Origin: Actinomycetes bacterium
GTDB taxonomy: Bacteria; Actinomycetota; Acidimicrobiia; Acidimicrobiales; CADCSY01
Reading direction: 5' to 3'
DNA: 36,740 nucleotides
Assembly: GCA_025464025.1 (NCBI GenBank)
Contig: JAODBP010000109.1
Span: 1-36,740 of the forward strand
A program made the position numbers and the translations under genes. Positions within the stretch are counted from its first letter, which is position 1, and each line of letters starts with the position of its first letter. This document shows positions 26,490 through 34,956 of this stretch, piece by piece. The notes below the pieces were generated by a model, which was not told the origin of the DNA, did not search any database, and was given only the letters and a program-made list of their open reading frames with translations.

Positions 26490-27341
26490 ATGGATGACCC
26501 GGTGCAGCTGCTGGAGGACCGCGAGGCCATCGCCGAGGTGGCGCGCACCTACGCCCGCGCCGTCGACCAGCGTGACTTCGACACCGTGCGCTCGTGCTTC
26601 GCCCCCGACCTCCACGTCGTCGACTGGTGGGGCCAGTGCGACATGGACCTCGACCAGACGATGGCCTACATCGCCGGCGTCGGCATCTTCCGCTCGACGA
26701 TGCACATGATGGGCAACCAGGTCGTCCACGTCGCCGGCGACGAGGCGACCACGGTCACCCGGGCCCTGCTCACCCACGCCTCGGACGGCACCGACGCCCG
26801 CCACGAGCACTCGCCGATCTACACCGAGCGGCTCGCCCGCCGCGACGGCACGTGGTCGATCGTCGAGCGGGGCGGCGACGAGGTGCTCGACGGCCCCGGC
26901 GTCGCCGGGGTCACCAGCGACGACCCCGCCGTGCAGTGGCTCCTCGACCGGGCCGCGGTCGCCGACCGCATCGCTCAGCTGGGCTTCACACCCGAGCCCC
27001 GGTTCGTGGGCCGCGTCGTCATCGACCCGACCGAGGACCGGGGCTCGTTCGTCGCCCTACCGGCGGAGGCGCCCATGCCCACCGAGGTCGAGCCCCAGCT
27101 CGTGCGCTGGGGCGAGGGCGAGGTGTCGCTCCCCGACCGTCCGGCGAGCGACGACCCGCGGGTGCGCCGGCTGCTCGTGCTCGGCGAGCTGCGGGACCGC
27201 GCCACGCTGGCGACCCCCGACACCGCGGTGGTGAACAACCAGCGGGTGGCGTTCGACGACGCCGGCGCGACCGTCGAGTCCTACCTGTACCTCCCCCCGG
27301 CCTGGGGCGAAGATCCCGAGGTCGTGCTGCACCGGTTCTGA
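26490..27341 (+). CDS. NTF2/SnoaL-like domain protein with long C-terminal extension
   Basis: A 283-residue protein. The first 130 residues are a SnoaL-like NTF2 fold: [34 protein letters not shown] and [19 protein letters not shown], ending [13 protein letters not shown]. These domains bind or isomerise small molecules in ring hydroxylating, lyase or polyketide-like pathways. The C-terminal half (about 140-283) has no motif I recognise; it alternates acidic and hydrophobic stretches and ends [13 protein letters not shown] 26490 is used; GTG 26466 would add eight residues, and neither has a strong Shine-Dalgarno. The gene runs toward mscR but is separated from it by a strong terminator. Confidence 0.75.
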   Translation: MDDPVQLLEDREAIAEVARTYARAVDQRDFDTVRSCFAPDLHVVDWWGQCDMDLDQTMAYIAGVGIFRSTMHMMGNQVVHVAGDEATTVTRALLTHASDGTDARHEHSPIYTERLARRDGTWSIVERGGDEVLDGPGVAGVTSDDPAVQWLLDRAAVADRIAQLGFTPEPRFVGRVVIDPTEDRGSFVALPAEAPMPTEVEPQLVRWGEGEVSLPDRPASDDPRVRRLLVLGELRDRATLATPDTAVVNNQRVAFDDAGATVESYLYLPPAWGEDPEVVLHRF

Positions 27342-27409
27342 CGTGCCGAACGTCACGACAAAACCCCTCGTGCTCGGCCCACCCTCGATGGCATCCTGGG
27401 GGTCCCCCC

Positions 27410-27466
27410 AAACGGCCCCGACCCCCGCCCACCCCCCCGGGCGCGAGTCGGGGCCGTTTCTTTTTT
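27410..27466 (+). terminator. Strong intrinsic terminator immediately upstream of mscR
   Basis: AAACGGCCCCGAC at 27410-27422 pairs perfectly over 13 bases with GTCGGGGCCGTTT at 27447-27459, with a 24-base loop, followed by C and six T (27461-27466). It ends 22 bases before the mscR start codon at 27488. Either it ends the upstream NTF2-like transcript and mscR has a promoter squeezed around it, or it is an attenuator inside the mscR leader. A GGGGGTCCCCC palindrome at about 27398-27408, just before the stem, could form a competing structure. Confidence 0.85.
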
Positions 27467-27487
27467 CCCGTGGAGCAGAATGGCCGG

Positions 27488-28573
27488 ATGGCCCTCCACG
27501 TCACCGGCGTCGTCGCCCTCGCTGCCAACCAGCCCACCGAGCAGCGCACGATCGTGCTCCCGGACCCCGGACCGAACGACGTGGTCGTGCGGGTCCAGGC
27601 ATGCGGCGTCTGCCACACCGACCTCCACTACCGGAACGGTGGCATCAACGACGACTTCCCGTTCCTGCTCGGCCCCGAGGCGGCCGGCATCGTCGAGACC
27701 ATCGGGGACCAGGTCACCAAGGTCGCCCCCGGGGACTTCGTGATCCTCGCCTGGCGGGCGCCGTGCGGCACGTGCCGGTCGTGCCTGCGGGGCCGGCCGT
27801 GGTACTGCTTCGACTCGAAGAACGCCTCGGTGCCCATGACCCTCGAGGACGGCACCGTGCTCAGCCCGGCGCTCGGCATCGGCGCCTTCGCCGAGGCCAC
27901 CCTCGTGCACGAGGGCCAGTGCGTGAAGGTCGACCCCGCCGTCGACCCGGCCGCCGCCGGCCTCATCGGCTGCGGCGTGATGGCCGGCATCGGCGCGTCG
28001 ATGCACACCGGCGGGGTTCAGCCGGGTGACACCGTCGCCGTCTTCGGCTGCGGCGGCGTCGGTGACGCCGCCATCCTCGGGGCCAAGCTGGCCGGCGCCC
28101 GCACGATCATCGCCGTCGACCTCGACGACCGGAAGCTCGAGTGGGCCAAGGGCTTCGGCGCCACCCACACGGTCAACGCCGGCGCCGGCGACCCGGTCGA
28201 GGCGGTGCGGGCGCTCACCGAGGGCAACGGCGCCGACGTGGTGGTCGAAGCGGTCGGCAACCCGGCCGTCTTCGAGCAGGCCTTCTTCGCCCGTGATCTG
28301 GCCGGCACCCTGGTCCAGGTCGGCGTGCCCAACCCGACCATGACCGTGTCGCTCCCCCACATCGAGCTGTTCGGCCGGGGCGGCGCCATCAAGCCGTCGT
28401 GGTACGGCGACTGCCTGCCCACCCGCGACTTCCCGCTGCTCGTCGACTACCACCAGCAGGGCCGCATCGACCTCGGCGCGTTCGTGACCGAGCGCATCGG
28501 GATCGACGGCGTGGAGGAGGCCTTCCACAAGATGGAGCGGGGCGAGGTCCTCCGCTCGGTGGTGATCCTCTAG
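27488..28573 (+). CDS. mscR: S-nitrosomycothiol reductase / mycothiol-dependent formaldehyde dehydrogenase, with altered zinc ligand
   Basis: A 361-residue zinc alcohol dehydrogenase that matches MscR along its length: [59 protein letters not shown] (NAD-binding) and the tail [16 protein letters not shown]. It oxidises S-hydroxymethyl-mycothiol, formed from formaldehyde and mycothiol, and reduces S-nitrosomycothiol. The structural zinc cysteines are present (C93, C96, C99, C107), as are catalytic C42 and C158 or so. However, the second catalytic ligand, normally the histidine in G-H-E, is P63 here (LLGPEAAG, codon CCC). This could inactivate the enzyme, shift its chemistry, or be a one-base error. 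A hydrolase gene overlaps its stop by one base, and a terminator lies just upstream. Confidence 0.88.
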   Translation: MALHVTGVVALAANQPTEQRTIVLPDPGPNDVVVRVQACGVCHTDLHYRNGGINDDFPFLLGPEAAGIVETIGDQVTKVAPGDFVILAWRAPCGTCRSCLRGRPWYCFDSKNASVPMTLEDGTVLSPALGIGAFAEATLVHEGQCVKVDPAVDPAAAGLIGCGVMAGIGASMHTGGVQPGDTVAVFGCGGVGDAAILGAKLAGARTIIAVDLDDRKLEWAKGFGATHTVNAGAGDPVEAVRALTEGNGADVVVEAVGNPAVFEQAFFARDLAGTLVQVGVPNPTMTVSLPHIELFGRGGAIKPSWYGDCLPTRDFPLLVDYHQQGRIDLGAFVTERIGIDGVEEAFHKMERGEVLRSVVIL

Positions 28574-29178
28574 TGCGGATCGAGCGCGTGGTGACGAGTG
28601 GGATCTTCAGCCTCGACGGCGACGACTTCGAGGTCGACAACAACATCTGGCTCGTCGGCGACGACGAGGCCGTCGTGATCGTCGACGCCGCCCACGACGC
28701 CGCCACGATCGCCGAGGCGGTGGGCGACCGGCGGGTCGACCTCATCATCTGCACCCACGGCCACAACGACCACATCAACGCCGCCGCCGACCTGGCCGAC
28801 CGGGTCGGCGCACCGATCGCCATCCACCCGGCCGACGCCGAGCTGTGGGCCGCCGTCTACCCCGACCGCGCCCCCGACCGCGAGCTGGCTGACGGCCAGG
28901 TGGTGGCCGGCATGACCGTCCTGCACACGCCCGGCCACAGCCCCGGCGGCGTGAGCCTGCACGCCTCCGAGCTCGGCACGGTGTTCTCCGGCGACACCCT
29001 GTTCAAGGGCGGGCCGGGCGCCACCGGCCGCTCGTTCTCCGACCGGCCCACGCTGCTCCGGTCGATCGAGGCGAAGCTCTTCCCGCTCCCCGACGACACC
29101 GTCGTGCACACCGGCCACGGCGACTCCACCACGATCGGGGCAGAACGGACGATCTGGCCAAGAACCGGCAAGCCGTGA
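28573..29178 (+). CDS. Metallo-beta-lactamase-fold hydrolase, MscR partner
   Basis: A 201-residue metallo-hydrolase of glyoxalase II type. Metal ligands are visible as THGHNDHINAA (HxHxDH, about residues 60-66), HTPGHSPGG (about 117-125), FSGDTLFKGG and HTGHGDSTT near the C-terminus. The GTG start shares its first base with the last base of the mscR stop codon, so the two are tightly coupled. In mycobacteria an MBL-fold gene also follows mscR. The likely job is hydrolysis of S-formyl-mycothiol to formate and free mycothiol, the second step of formaldehyde detoxification. That assignment rests on context and family; the sequence alone shows only a thioester-hydrolase-like fold. Confidence 0.85.
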   Translation: MRIERVVTSGIFSLDGDDFEVDNNIWLVGDDEAVVIVDAAHDAATIAEAVGDRRVDLIICTHGHNDHINAAADLADRVGAPIAIHPADAELWAAVYPDRAPDRELADGQVVAGMTVLHTPGHSPGGVSLHASELGTVFSGDTLFKGGPGATGRSFSDRPTLLRSIEAKLFPLPDDTVVHTGHGDSTTIGAERTIWPRTGKP

Positions 29179-29233
29179 GCACGAGACCGGCCTGCCGTAG
29201 ACCGGCGGCGCCTCGACTGGCACGCTGGAGGGC

Positions 29234-31090
29234 GTGACCGATGGCGCCTCCTCCGGCGCCCGGCTGTCGGAGCTCCCCTTCGACGGCCAGGCCGTGCTGT
29301 CCGCAGCCGGTCGCGCCATCATCGTCACCGACGGCCACGGGACGATCCTCACCTGGAACCGGGAGGCGGAGCACCTCTACGGGTGGGTCGAGCACGAGGT
29401 CGTCGGTCGCGACATCCGCGAGGTCCTGGTCCCCGAGCACATGATCCCGGCTGCCGTCGACGTCCGGGCCACCTTGCGGGGCGGCCGGGCCTGGTCGGGC
29501 GACTTCACCGTCCAGCGCCGCAACGGGGCGATCATCCCGATCCGCCTGGTCGACGCCCCGATCCTCGACGAGGACGGGACCCTCATCGGCATCGTCGGCA
29601 TCTCCGAGGACGTCACCGCCCAGCGGCTCCTCGAGGCCGAGCTCCGCGACAGCACCACGGCGCTGCGCGTCTCGCTCGACGCCGGCCGGCTCGGCACGTG
29701 GCGCTGGGACCTGGCCTCGCAGACCGTGGCGTGGGACGAGACGCTCGAGCGCCTCTTCGGCATGGAGCCCCGCTCGTTCGACGGGACGTTCGGGACCTAC
29801 GTCGCCCTGCTCCACCCCGACGACCGCGACGACGTCCTCCGCCGGGTCGACGAGGCCCTCGTGGCCCGGAGCGACTACAACGTCGAGCACCGGGTGGTGT
29901 GGCCCGACGGCAGCGTGCGGTGGCTCCAGGGTCGGGGCGCGGTCACCATCGACGCCGAGGGCGCGGCCACCGGGACGGTCGGCTGCGTCACCGACATCAC
30001 GGACTCCGTCCTCAACTTCCAGCGCACCGAGGGCGCCGCCCGCCAGCTCGCCGCCCTGGCCGAGGCGTCGGTGGCCATCGCCTCGTCGCTGTCGCTGGCC
30101 CAGGTGACCGACCGCGTCACCGACGCCGGCCGCCGCATCATCGGCTGCGAGCGCGTCGACATCGTCATGTCGGCCGAGGCCGGTCCCGACACGCTGGTGG
30201 CTCCGCTGGCCCAGCGCGACGGCGCACCGCTCGGCGCCCTCCGCTGCGCCGGCATCCCCGGCGGCACGTTCACGGCCGAGGACGAAGCCGTGCTCGTGCA
30301 GCTGGCCCACATGGCGTCGGCCGCCATCGAGAACGCCCGCCTCTACGAGGCCGAGCAGCGGGCCAGGCGCCGCAACGACGAGCTGTCGGCGTCGCTCCAG
30401 GCCGGGCTGCTCCCCACGCTCGGCCAGCACGTCGGCGTGCGGGTGGCCAGCCGCTACCGCCCCGGCGAGGAGCGCCTGCTCCTGGGCGGCGACTTCGTCG
30501 ACGCCGTCACCACGCCGAGCGGCCTCCTCGGCTTCTGCATCGGCGACGTCTCCGGCCACGGGCCCGGTCCGGCCGCCATCGGCGCCGGCCTGCGCGCCGC
30601 CTGGCGGGCCCTCGCCCTCTCCGGCGACAACCCGTCGACGTGGCACCACGGCCTCGGTCGCGTCTTCGACGCCAGCGAGGCCGCCGACGAGCTCTTCGTC
30701 ACCATGATCACCGGCACCGTCGATGCCACGGCCGGGCGCATCACCCTCGTCTGCGCCGGCCACCCGGCGCCGATCCTGCTGGGCCCCGGCGCATCCGTGC
30801 TCGACGTCCTCGCCGGCCCGCCGCTCGGCATCGCCGGCGAGCCGGCCAGCGCGACCACCATCGACCTGCCCGAGCGATGGGGCCTCGTCCTCCACACCGA
30901 CGGCCTCTTCGAGGGCCGCGCCGCCCCCGGCGCCACCGAGCGCCTCGGCCAGGACGCCCTGGTGTCGTGGCTGGCCCAGCGGGGCGAGGTCGGCGACGAG
31001 GACCTCGACGACCTCATCGCCTACGTCGAGTGGGCCAACGGCGCCCCCATCGACGACGACGTCGCCGTGTTGCTGCTGCGCTCCACCTGA
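29234..31090 (+). CDS. PAS-PAS-GAF-SpoIIE phosphatase (PP2C-type)
   Basis: A 618-residue sensor phosphatase from GTG 29234. Domain order is PAS at about 15-130 (AAGRAIIVTDGHGTILTWNR), a second PAS with PAC at about 140-265 (GTWRWDLASQTVAWDETLER, LHPDDRDDVLRR), a GAF domain at about 270-380, and a SpoIIE/PP2C domain at about 395-617. Metal-binding aspartates appear in LLLGGDFVDAV, GDVSGHGPGPAA, LVLHTDGLFEGR and IDDDVAVLLLRS. Such proteins dephosphorylate STAS-type anti-sigma antagonists in response to signals sensed by PAS/GAF. There is no kinase or STAS gene beside it, so its partner must be encoded elsewhere. It converges on the cyclase-YHS gene with an 18-base gap. Confidence 0.92.
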   Translation: MTDGASSGARLSELPFDGQAVLSAAGRAIIVTDGHGTILTWNREAEHLYGWVEHEVVGRDIREVLVPEHMIPAAVDVRATLRGGRAWSGDFTVQRRNGAIIPIRLVDAPILDEDGTLIGIVGISEDVTAQRLLEAELRDSTTALRVSLDAGRLGTWRWDLASQTVAWDETLERLFGMEPRSFDGTFGTYVALLHPDDRDDVLRRVDEALVARSDYNVEHRVVWPDGSVRWLQGRGAVTIDAEGAATGTVGCVTDITDSVLNFQRTEGAARQLAALAEASVAIASSLSLAQVTDRVTDAGRRIIGCERVDIVMSAEAGPDTLVAPLAQRDGAPLGALRCAGIPGGTFTAEDEAVLVQLAHMASAAIENARLYEAEQRARRRNDELSASLQAGLLPTLGQHVGVRVASRYRPGEERLLLGGDFVDAVTTPSGLLGFCIGDVSGHGPGPAAIGAGLRAAWRALALSGDNPSTWHHGLGRVFDASEAADELFVTMITGTVDATAGRITLVCAGHPAPILLGPGASVLDVLAGPPLGIAGEPASATTIDLPERWGLVLHTDGLFEGRAAPGATERLGQDALVSWLAQRGEVGDEDLDDLIAYVEWANGAPIDDDVAVLLLRST

Positions 31091-31108
31091 CCCCGACCGG
31101 GCAGCAGG

Positions 31109-31759
31109 TCAGAACAGGTTGCCGACGGTGGTGCCTCGCCAGGTGACCTCGCACGCCGAGGAGCAGAACACCACCGGCCCGCCGTCGTCGTCCATGGCGA
31201 CGGTCACCGCGTACTCCGGGTCGATGGCCAGCCCGCACACCGGGTCGATCACCGGGTGCTGCATCGTCCGCAGCTCGAGCTCCTCGCGGCGCAGCACGCC
31301 CTCGAAGCCCTTGATCGGCAGCTCGCCCTCGTCGCACACCTCGGCCCACGGCGGGAGGTAGGCCGACACGCCCGGCCCGACGAGGATCTCGTGGGGGTTG
31401 GCCGCGTCGCACAGCCGCTTCGACAGGTTGACCACCGAGCCGATGTAGTCGTCGCCCTCGAACAGGATGGCCTTGCCGAACGTGACGCCGTAGCGCAGGG
31501 CGAGCTGGCTCGCCTCGGCTCGGTGCTCGATCTCGAGCAGCAGCTCGAGCACGGGCTGGGCCTCGACGCCGACGATCATGGCGCCGTCACCGAGCCACTT
31601 GGCGATGCGCACGCCCCGCCGCGACGCGATGTCGCGGACGGCCAGCCGGAACGAGGCCAGGAGCTGGGTCGCCACCGCCGAACCGTTGGCCTCGGTGTAG
31701 GCCGTGAACCCGCACAGGTCGACGAACGCGAACGATCGGTCGACCTCCATGCCCTGCAT
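31109..31759 (-). CDS. Class III nucleotide cyclase fused to a YHS domain
   Basis: A 216-residue protein. Residues about 8-160 are a class III adenylate/guanylate cyclase domain: FAFVDLCGFTAYTE with metal ligand D14, KWLGDGAMIV with K54 and D58, and VVNLSKRLCDAA with the transition-state pair N111 and R115. Residues about 168-207 form a YHS domain, DPVCGLAIDPEYAV with PVVFCSSAC, whose cysteines typically bind metal. This pairing is uncommon and suggests a cyclase gated by metal or redox state. ATG 31759 is used; ATG 31750 is an alternative. The neighbour on the same strand, 39 bases upstream, is fdhD, so the cyclase may be the tail of the fdhF-fdhD operon. Confidence 0.85.
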   Translation of the reverse strand: MQGMEVDRSFAFVDLCGFTAYTEANGSAVATQLLASFRLAVRDIASRRGVRIAKWLGDGAMIVGVEAQPVLELLLEIEHRAEASQLALRYGVTFGKAILFEGDDYIGSVVNLSKRLCDAANPHEILVGPGVSAYLPPWAEVCDEGELPIKGFEGVLRREELELRTMQHPVIDPVCGLAIDPEYAVTVAMDDDGGPVVFCSSACEVTWRGTTVGNLF

Positions 31760-31798
31760 CCTGCCCGACGCCGGGCCGGACCGGAAACATCCTTTGGC

Positions 31799-32665
31799 TC
31801 AGGCCGTGAGATCCACGCGGTCCGTGTGGCTGTAGACGTTCGCCGCACCGTCCCGGGTGAAGCCCAGGACCGTGCACCCCAGCTCCTCGGCGGCCCGCAC
31901 CGCGAGGCTCGACGGGGCCGACACGGCGACCACGATCGGGAACCGGGCGACGACGGCCTTCTGGACCATCTCGAAGCTGACCCGGCCCGACAGGACGAGC
32001 ACATCGCCGTCGATCCGGGGCCCGCCGAGGACGGCCGCGCCCACCAGCTTGTCGACCGCGTTGTGGCGGCCGACGTCCTCCCGCACGGCCACGAGGGTGC
32101 CATCGGCGCGGAACCGGCCGGCGGCGTGCACGCCACCGGTGCGGTCGAACACCGTCTGCCCCTCCCGCAGTCGCTCGGGGAGCGACACGAGCAGCGAGAT
32201 CGGCACGGGCGGGCCCGGCCCCAGCGGCTCGGTGTGGACGTGGAGCTGGTCGATCGACGTCTTGCCGCACGCCCCGCAGCTGGCCCCGATCACGGCCGAC
32301 CGGCCGAAGAGCGACTCGGGCAGCGGGCGTGCCGTGGCCACCGTGACCACGTTGTAGAGCTGGGGCTGGCCGGGGTCGACGTCGCAGTAGCGGACCTCCC
32401 GCACCTCGTCGCCCGAGCGGATGGCGCCCTCGCCGACCAGGTAGCCGACGGCGAGCTCGAAGTCGTGGCCCGGCGTGCGCATGGTGATGGCCACGTCCCG
32501 CAGCGCCTGGCCCGGCCCCTGGGCCCGGATCTGGAGCGGCTCCTCGGTCACGACCTCGTCGGTGCGCCGGGTGGCCGTGCCGTCCCAGACCACGACCTGC
32601 ACCTTCGTCGCCGGACGACGCACTGCCTTCACCGGCGTGGTCGTGTCGCGATCACTCGCGCTCAT
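31799..32665 (-). CDS. fdhD: Formate dehydrogenase accessory sulfurtransferase FdhD
   Basis: A 288-residue FdhD protein that transfers sulfur from a cysteine desulfurase to the molybdenum cofactor of formate dehydrogenase. The active-site CxxC is in GASCGACGKTS (C130, C133), and other family landmarks are TEEPLQIR, TPGHDFELAVGYLVGEG, REDVGRHNAVDKLVG and LVLSGRVSFEMVQKA. The start ATG 32665 overlaps the stop of the upstream molybdoenzyme gene (ATGA), so the two are co-translated. This supports the identity of the upstream enzyme as its client. The length and all motifs look normal. Confidence 0.95.
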   Translation of the reverse strand: MSASDRDTTTPVKAVRRPATKVQVVVWDGTATRRTDEVVTEEPLQIRAQGPGQALRDVAITMRTPGHDFELAVGYLVGEGAIRSGDEVREVRYCDVDPGQPQLYNVVTVATARPLPESLFGRSAVIGASCGACGKTSIDQLHVHTEPLGPGPPVPISLLVSLPERLREGQTVFDRTGGVHAAGRFRADGTLVAVREDVGRHNAVDKLVGAAVLGGPRIDGDVLVLSGRVSFEMVQKAVVARFPIVVAVSAPSSLAVRAAEELGCTVLGFTRDGAANVYSHTDRVDLTA

Positions 32666-34896
32666 GCCCGCTCGAGTGAGACGACCGCGGTGTAGTCGGG
32701 GACGTGCGACTGGGGCTCGCGGTGCTCGGGGCCGGACGGCAGCAGCACGTTGCCCTCGGGCCAGTGCACCTGGAGGGTGCCGGCCGGCAGCTTCACCCGG
32801 CGCACCCGGCCGCGGTACTCGCCGGCCTCGGAGCGCAGGACGATGGCGTCGTCGTCGTCGAGCCCGAGGGCCACGGCGTCGCGGTGGCTCACCAGCACGT
32901 GGTCGCGCTCGGCCCCGTTGAGGGGGTCCTTCTCGGCGTAGACCATCGAGTTGAACTGCTTGCCGCGGCGGGTGCTGACCTCGAACATGCCGGCCGGCAG
33001 GCGGTCGGCCGGCGGTCGCACCGGCGTGAACCGGCCCCGGCCCGACGGCGTCGGGAAGGCCCCGCCGGGCGCGAGGTGGCGCCCGCCGTACTGCACCTCG
33101 TCGCCCGACGCGCCCAGCGACTCGATGCCGGCGTAGAGCGGCACGACCTCGGCGATCTCGGCGCGCAAGGCCTGGTTGGTCGGCCAGTCGAACCGACCGG
33201 CCAGGTCGGGGCGGGCCCGGCGGGCGACCTCGGCGAACACCCGCCACTCGCTGCGGGCCTGGCCCACCTGGTGGCCGGGGATCTCGGGCGAGTAGATGAT
33301 GCGGCGCTCGGTCGTGGTCTCGGTGCCGCCGCCCTCCTGCTCGTACCGGGTGGCCACGGGCAGCAGCCACACCTCACCGCCGTCGTCGGGCGGCACGAGC
33401 ATCTGCGACGTCACCACCACGTCCTGGTGGACGCGGAGCGGCACCTTGGCCAGCGCGGCCCGCACCCGGTCGGGCTCGGGGAGCACGTCGAGGAAGTTGC
33501 CGCCCGACGCCCACAGGACCTGGACGTCACCCGACTCGATGCCGTCGACCATCTCCGGCGCGGTGAGCCCGGCGTGGCCGGGGACGGCGAAGCCCCACTG
33601 CGCGGCGAGGGCGGCGGCCGCGTCAGGCGTGACGCTGATGCCGCCGGGGAGGGCCGTGGCGTAGGCCCCCATCTCGGCCCCGCCCTGCACGCCCGAGTGG
33701 CCGCGGATCGGCATGAGGCCCGAGCCGTCCCGGCCGACGTTGCCCCGGGCCAGGGCCAGGTTCACGATGGCCCGCACGCCATCGGTCGACTCCTTGCGCT
33801 GGGTGATGCCCATCGACCAGGTGAGGATCGCCGTGCCCGTCGTGTAGAGGTCGACGAAGGCGTCGAGCGTGCCCCGGTCGACGCCGGCGTCGACGAGGAG
33901 GGCGTCGAGGTCCTGCGCGACCAGGTCGGCGACCAGCTCGTCCCAGCCCTCGGTGTGCTCGGCCACGAACAGCTCGTCGACCGCGCCCCGCTGGAGCAGG
34001 AGCTTCAGCGCCGCGTTGCAGAAGGCGATGTCGCCCCCCGGCCGCACCGGCACGTGGAGGTCGCAGATCTTGGTGCCGAACACGGCCGACTCCGGGCTCG
34101 ACGGCACCCAGTAGCGCTCGAGGCCGGGCTCCAGGTACGGGTTGACGACCACGACCTTGGCACCGTTGCGCTTGGCCTCGTAGAGGTACTTCATGAACAC
34201 CGGCTGGTTGTTGGCCGGGTTCGAGCCGATGAGCACGACGACGTCGGTCTCGAGCACGTCGACGAACGAGCACGTGGTGGCGGCCGCGCCGATCGTCTCC
34301 TTCAGGGCGACCGTCGACGGGGCGTGGCAGACGCGGGCGGCGGAGTCGACGCTGGCCACGCCCATGGCCCGGGCCGCCTTGCCCGCGGCGTAGTACACCT
34401 CGTTGGTGATGCCCCGACTGGTGAGGTAGATCGCCGTGCGGTCGCCGCCGGCGGTGCGGATGCCCCCGGCCAGGGCGTCGAGCGCCTCGTCCCACCCCAC
34501 CGGGGTGAAGCCGGGCTCGCCGGCCCGGCGCCGCATCGGGTGGGCCAGGCGACCGAGGCGGCGGAGGGCGCCACCGTCGAGCAGGGCCAGCACCTCGGCG
34601 TCGCGGAGCAGCGCGTGGTCCATGGCGTCGGCCGTGTTGACGGCGAGCAACTTGAGCCGCGTGGTGCAGAGGTGCACGCCCTCGATGGTCCAGTCGTGGA
34701 AGCCGGTGACGCCGAGGGCACAGCCGTCGCACGCTCCCTTGCTCAGGACCCGCCAGGCGTAGAGCGGGTGGCGCCGGTTCTCCCACGCCACCTTCGCCAT
34801 CTCGAGGAAGTGGTTGGGCTTCTGCTGCCCGACGCCGTTCGGCGACAGGCCCGCCCACGTGCTGCGCTTCCAGCCCCGCCAACTGCTCGTGCTCAT
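32662..34896 (-). CDS. FdhF/YdeP-type molybdopterin oxidoreductase
   Basis: A 744-residue molybdenum bis-MGD enzyme of the FdhF/YdeP group (formate dehydrogenase alpha-subunit-like). Start ATG 34896 gives MSTSSWRGWKRSTWAGLSPN; the frame stays open upstream into the divergent gene but is not coding there. CDGCALG at about 56-62 and HLCTTRL near 75-81 are the iron-sulfur side cysteines. VDSAARVCHAPST places C190 as the likely molybdenum ligand. LIGSNPANNQPVFMKYL, NVGRDGSGLMPIRGHSGVQG and GRHLAPGGAFPTPSGRGRF fit the cofactor-binding folds. YdeP-like members are poorly characterised and may oxidise formate or reduce another substrate. Overlap with fdhD shows that it needs the same sulfuration step. 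It is divergent from the amidohydrolase lipoprotein gene across 60 bases. Confidence 0.9.
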   Translation of the reverse strand: MSTSSWRGWKRSTWAGLSPNGVGQQKPNHFLEMAKVAWENRRHPLYAWRVLSKGACDGCALGVTGFHDWTIEGVHLCTTRLKLLAVNTADAMDHALLRDAEVLALLDGGALRRLGRLAHPMRRRAGEPGFTPVGWDEALDALAGGIRTAGGDRTAIYLTSRGITNEVYYAAGKAARAMGVASVDSAARVCHAPSTVALKETIGAAATTCSFVDVLETDVVVLIGSNPANNQPVFMKYLYEAKRNGAKVVVVNPYLEPGLERYWVPSSPESAVFGTKICDLHVPVRPGGDIAFCNAALKLLLQRGAVDELFVAEHTEGWDELVADLVAQDLDALLVDAGVDRGTLDAFVDLYTTGTAILTWSMGITQRKESTDGVRAIVNLALARGNVGRDGSGLMPIRGHSGVQGGAEMGAYATALPGGISVTPDAAAALAAQWGFAVPGHAGLTAPEMVDGIESGDVQVLWASGGNFLDVLPEPDRVRAALAKVPLRVHQDVVVTSQMLVPPDDGGEVWLLPVATRYEQEGGGTETTTERRIIYSPEIPGHQVGQARSEWRVFAEVARRARPDLAGRFDWPTNQALRAEIAEVVPLYAGIESLGASGDEVQYGGRHLAPGGAFPTPSGRGRFTPVRPPADRLPAGMFEVSTRRGKQFNSMVYAEKDPLNGAERDHVLVSHRDAVALGLDDDDAIVLRSEAGEYRGRVRRVKLPAGTLQVHWPEGNVLLPSGPEHREPQSHVPDYTAVVSLERA

Positions 34897-34956
34897 CGAT
34901 GCGAGCGTACGCAAGGCGACGTCGATTCCCGGTGTCCGAGCCCTAGCGTCTCGGCC

